Shown: positions 9,006-11,863 of the stretch, piece after piece
Numbering within the stretch: the first letter of the stretch is position 1
Layout of the letters: each line of letters opens with the position of its first letter
NCBI GenBank assembly: GCA_036939755.1
Contig: JALLAZ010001898.1
Coordinates: forward strand, 1 to 11,863
Direction of reading: 5' to 3'
DNA: 11,863 bases
Source of the DNA: Stephanodiscus triporus
Taxonomy: Eukaryota; Bacillariophyta; Thalassiosirophyceae; Thalassiosirales; Thalassiosiraceae
Made by a program: the position numbers and the translations under genes
Notes under the pieces: generated by a model
Told to the model about the DNA's origin: nothing
The model's database searches: none
The model's input: the letters and a program-made list of their open reading frames with translations, nothing else

Positions 9006-10484
9006 TCACTTGTTGTTGAATATTGATATCAACGTGCGTTCCGACAATGAGTTAGCAAACAAATGGCAAATCTTGTATTGTACTTCTACGATAATATCAC
9101 TACACTCTCCAGGATATGATGGGCCTAGCAAAGCAATCCGCCTCAAATATTCGGGAATGTATTTCGTCACCTTCTCCATATTCCTATCAATGCTGCCAAC
9201 CGTTTTGTAAGGCAACTTCAGCGTTACGACCAGACAAAGCGGCCACGCAACAACATCCCTACTTGGGCACTTGCCGTTTCTCTTCTCATCAGATTCCTCT
9301 TTTAGCAAGGATGAAACCCTATCCAATGTCTCAGCTATCTTGACCAACAATTCATTGGCATTGCTCATGCTAGCATCACAAACTATGACTGAATAGGGAG
9401 CATTATGCGAGAGAACTTTTATTGATTCTTCCGAGGAAACGTCAGCGCGGAGGTGGTTTACGCCCTGTAGCTTCATCACGCGTTTTGCCAAGATGGCCGG
9501 GTCGAGGGCTATGACAGTCGGCATGTGAAGAGTGTTGTGCAAGACCTGCGTCCATCCACCTGGTGAAGCACCAATGTCCAAGCCAGTACCATGCGACAGC
9601 ATTGTTTTCATCGAATTTTTGCCATCGCTATTCTGTGGAGATGCAATTGCCTTGAGCAGTTTTTCATCTTGAAAGACCTGCGCAAGCTTGTAATATGCTC
9701 TTGACACAGGTACATCCGATGGAAAAATATCCTCTTCTTCACCACCATGCAAACCAAGATCATTCTCAGTTACCACTTTGATTTCACCGGTAGCATACTC
9801 ATTCAGCCTCTGATTCAAATCCTCAAAATGTTGTTTAGCTGTGGATATTCCCCAGAATATATTCGATATCAGTGTCGGTGATTGTGCGTTTGATGATGAC
9901 GTTGAATGCAAGACAATATTGACGACATGAGATACCTTGGAGGCTGAACACGCCAGATTTATCAATACGGGATGCATCATATCGGTAAAAGCCGCGCATA
10001 CCTCTGAATTATACGTTTTGGGTTGTACGTCTATTCGGAGAAAGTCACGCTGTGAGTCGTATGATGATTTTTTTGTGAGCTCATACCATATTTCACGAAC
10101 AATAGAGTTCAGGTGTAGTCCATTTTCTTTATCCAGTACCGAGTGATGCGTCAAATGACCTGCCCATGAAAGCTGTTTCCGCGCCATGGGCGGTAAATCG
10201 GCCGGCGACATGACGGCTCCATGGATAATCAGCAACGAGAATCCGATGCGATCCTTGCGAGATCCTTTTTCGTCGGGTGTTGGAATGACTACGCATTTTC
10301 TAGTCGAATCTATGTGGTTCTCCCTCGCCGTTGATTGTTTTATGGAATGACGAGTTTCAGAAGTCGTTGTCACTGCGAGCCTGAGCCAGCTCTCTGCATC
10401 CGAATGAAGCAATGCTTCTCGTATCCTATCGGCGTACTGGCGGTGGCACAGGATGCCGTAGTAGTTGCATCGAGCACTTTCCAT
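9006..10484 (-). CDS. FtsJ-family SAM-dependent RNA 2'-O-methyltransferase
   Basis: Predicted to transfer a methyl group from S-adenosylmethionine to a ribose 2'-hydroxyl of RNA, probably rRNA. The 492-residue product shows the FtsJ/RrmJ fold signature in its C-terminal half: SRAYYKL (catalytic Lys 266), SAM-binding GLDIGASPGGW (301-311), VCDAS (Asp 370), VTLKLPY (Lys 423) and IIVEVQ (Glu 467), completing the K-D-K-E tetrad. Residues 1 to about 250 are an N-terminal extension that I do not recognise, giving an overall length nearer RlmM-type enzymes than the compact RrmJ of about 210 residues. ATG at 10484 is chosen because the codon just before the only longer in-frame option (GTG at 10496) is TAG. 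No introns are needed. It is divergent to the Rlp24 gene across 337 bp. Compartment (nucleolus, mitochondrion or plastid) cannot be told. Family assignment is strong, substrate is inference. Confidence 0.87.
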   Translation of the reverse strand: MESARCNYYGILCHRQYADRIREALLHSDAESWLRLAVTTTSETRHSIKQSTARENHIDSTRKCVVIPTPDEKGSRKDRIGFSLLIIHGAVMSPADLPPMARKQLSWAGHLTHHSVLDKENGLHLNSIVREIWYELTKKSSYDSQRDFLRIDVQPKTYNSEVCAAFTDMMHPVLINLACSASKVSHVVNIVLHSTSSSNAQSPTLISNIFWGISTAKQHFEDLNQRLNEYATGEIKVVTENDLGLHGGEEEDIFPSDVPVSRAYYKLAQVFQDEKLLKAIASPQNSDGKNSMKTMLSHGTGLDIGASPGGWTQVLHNTLHMPTVIALDPAILAKRVMKLQGVNHLRADVSSEESIKVLSHNAPYSVIVCDASMSNANELLVKIAETLDRVSSLLKEESDEKRNGKCPSRDVVAWPLCLVVTLKLPYKTVGSIDRNMEKVTKYIPEYLRRIALLGPSYPGECSDIIVEVQYKICHLFANSLSERTLISIFNNK

Positions 10485-10821
10485 GTTGGTGAGCACCTAA
10501 CCTGTGTCCTCCAGGTTGCGAAAAGTTGGTTGGCGTACGCCATACTGATTCCAATGTTGATATTACCCCCTCCTCGCAACCAACCACAAAAAAAAAGCTC
10601 CAAAAACCAGGCACCCACCCTCCTTCCTGCACCCGCCACCAACGCCCAAATCAAGTTGCGTGCCCAGCAGTTCAACGCGCAGCCGCTGCAATCCTACCAT
10701 CGGCTTTCCATCATTCATTCCGACATCTACTGCGGGCAGACTTTTCCGAAGTAGAATCCCGTTTAATTCAGAAAGATTCATAAAAAATAGAACACTTCCC
10801 GTTCCACCAATATAATCCAAA
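10485..10821. promoter_or_regulatory. Divergent promoter region of the methyltransferase and Rlp24 genes
   Basis: This 337-bp spacer separates two start codons that point away from each other, so it should hold both promoters and both 5' UTRs. ATAAAAAAT at 10780-10788 is a TATA-like stretch, but it lies only about 34 nt before the Rlp24 ATG and may simply be A-rich leader. A run of nine A residues follows CCAACCAC near 10588. No known transcription factor site is claimed. Confidence 0.45.
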
Positions 10822-11364
10822 ATGCGCATCGAAAAATGTTACTTCTGCTCCTCCCCGTGCTACCCCGGCCACGGAATAATGTTCGTCCGCAACGATTCCA
10901 AGACGTTCCGTTTCTGCCGTTCCAAATGCCACCGCAATTTCAACAAGAAGCGCAATCCCCGCAAGGTGGCATGGACGAAGGCCTACCGCAAAACTCGCGG
11001 GAAGGAACTCGCCGTCGATTCCACGTTCGAATTCGAGAAAAGACGCAATCGTCCCGTGAAGTACGATCGCAATTTGATGGGAAAGACCATTATGGCCATG
11101 CAGCGCGTACAAGGCATCAAGGAGCGGAGGGAGACGCGCTTCCATGCCAATAGAATGAAGGACGCGCAGGCAACGAAGGTGAAGCAGGCGCGTGTGGAGA
11201 TTGAGAAGCACGCCGAATTGTTGGCGCCGGCGGTGGCCAAGAGGGAGGAGGTCATGCAGAATGTACTGGATAGTGCGCGGGCAAGGATTGCTACGCGGAG
11301 GGTGGTCAAGGAGAAGGCTCTTGCGAGAAAGGGAAGGACATCGGGAGAGAATATGGAAGATTAG
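10822..11364 (+). CDS. RLP24: Ribosome biogenesis protein Rlp24 (RSL24D1)
   Basis: Pre-60S assembly factor, 180 residues, related to ribosomal protein eL24. In yeast Rlp24 enters pre-60S particles in the nucleolus, travels to the cytoplasm and is removed by the AAA-ATPase Drg1, making room for eL24. The N-terminus carries the L24e zinc finger with Cys 6, 9, 32 and 36 (CYFC and CRSKC) and the blocks [12 protein letters not shown] (14-25), [13 protein letters not shown] and [15 protein letters not shown]. These are typical of Rlp24 and not of eL24 itself. The C-terminal half is charged and helical, as expected of the tail that contacts Drg1. Length fits the family (163 residues in human, 199 in yeast). 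The ATG at 10822 begins exactly at the conserved MRIEKC. The gene is intron-free and divergent to the methyltransferase. Confidence 0.95.
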   Translation: MRIEKCYFCSSPCYPGHGIMFVRNDSKTFRFCRSKCHRNFNKKRNPRKVAWTKAYRKTRGKELAVDSTFEFEKRRNRPVKYDRNLMGKTIMAMQRVQGIKERRETRFHANRMKDAQATKVKQARVEIEKHAELLAPAVAKREEVMQNVLDSARARIATRRVVKEKALARKGRTSGENMED

Positions 11365-11766
11365 AGTGGGGGGGTTGACGGTTGACGACATCCAGTGTTT
11401 TGGCTGGATAGATTTGTTTTTAGATTGCGAGATAGCCTTGAGAGGATCAGTCGTAGAGTACTTCTCGTAAACATTTATACTAAGCATGTTTCAGCACTGT
11501 ACGATATCCACGAGCTCTCTTTCTTTTTTTTAACAATGCCTAATCGGAGAGAAGGTATTGTGGAAGGTCCAGTCCCCAATTTCTTGCGGTCCTTCGCTGA
11601 GATCTACACCTCTGTCATGTTTCACTCTCTGAAGAGGCCGAGCATCCAAAACAAGTGGTGGAGACATTTCAATTTACTTCATGGCAACAAATAATCAATC
11701 ACATCTCATCCGCTTCTTGCAGACCCTCATAAAGCTCAACTCTTCCGACTTACAACTGGTGAGAGC
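11365..11766. other. 3' flank of RLP24, no gene recognised
   Basis: Holds the presumed 3' UTR of RLP24. A pyrimidine-rich run ends in a T-tract near 11515-11531. A frame of about 100 residues at 11395-11694 matches nothing I know and looks like chance. No clear polyadenylation hexamer is seen, although CAAATAATCAATC occurs near 11688. Confidence 0.45.
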
Positions 11767-11863
11767 CGTTAACAGCTTAACCGCTATGGTCGCATATCTG
11801 CGACCACTTTTTTTTCGAGCTACGTAGAATCGTAGTTTCTTCGCCAATTTTGGCCGCCTCAGC
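11767..11863 (-). mobile_element. Inverted terminal fragment of the 600-bp element (copy 3, runs off window)
   Basis: Reverse complement of the right end of copy 1 (about 5960-6043). GTTAACAGCTTAACCGCTA is followed by the same 20-base hairpin TGGTCGCATATCTGCGACCA (11787-11806), a T-tract, then GAGCTACGTAGAATCGTAGT, corresponding to the complement of ACTACGATTTTACGTCGCTC. Similarity continues to about 11855, and the element presumably extends beyond the window. The TTAA edge (11769-11772) is shared with the other copies. Confidence 0.75.

Noticed and set aside
10485..10499. GTG start or upstream exon for the methyltransferase, with an acceptor-like CAGGTTAG before GTGCTCACC
   Set aside because: TAG precedes the GTG in frame, so there is no longer unspliced form. 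No upstream coding exon with a matching donor was convincing, and the ATG at 10484 suffices.
10768..11487. Long minus-strand frame of about 239 codons opposite RLP24
   Set aside because: It is a shadow of the highly conserved RLP24 coding sequence and extends only because of that gene's codon composition.
11395..11694. Plus-strand frame of about 99 codons downstream of RLP24
   Set aside because: It has no recognisable domain, overlaps the probable 3' UTR and a T-tract, and begins inside the tail of the RLP24 transcript.

Overview
This is nuclear DNA of a eukaryotic microbe. The first gene is broken by short GT-AG introns of 64-114 nt, the other two genes look intron-free, and the spacers carry many small non-autonomous repeats. 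A stramenopile alga, most likely a diatom, fits the compact genes, short introns and protein character. That assignment is inference from style and not proven here.

Layout. (1) Nt 2-3752, plus strand: the 3' part of a nine-exon gene for a SNF2-family DNA translocase of the ERCC6L2/RAD26-like type. All eight introns can be placed so that the helicase motifs join in frame, giving 1016 residues and a stop. Two of the exons are microexons of 36 and 17 nt. (2) Nt 3753-9005: about 5.2 kb with no recognisable gene. It holds a foldback element at 4200-4592, a second and larger foldback with a palindrome-rich core at 4710-5195, two direct copies of a roughly 600-bp element (5447-6043 and 6089-6738, the second with perfect 18-bp terminal inverted repeats), a cluster of degenerate repeat units at 7301-7812 with an inverted relative at 7110-7250, and short microsatellites. 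(3) Nt 9006-10484, minus strand: an FtsJ-family RNA 2'-O-methyltransferase of 492 residues. (4) Nt 10822-11364, plus strand: Rlp24/RSL24D1, a 60S ribosome assembly factor of 180 residues. (5) Nt 11365-11863: 3' flank, ending in an inverted terminal piece of the same mobile element found at 5447-6738, which runs off the window.

How the genes relate. The methyltransferase and Rlp24 are divergently transcribed from a shared 337-bp spacer. Rlp24 certainly acts in ribosome assembly, and the methyltransferase plausibly modifies rRNA, so co-expression is possible. The ERCC6L2-like gene is a DNA repair or chromatin gene, separated from them by the repeat cluster, with no evident functional link.

The most unusual material is the cluster of inverted-repeat elements between the genes. 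It looks like several MITE or foldback families, and I cannot tell whether they have been described. I see no tRNA, rRNA, CRISPR array or prokaryotic-type operon.
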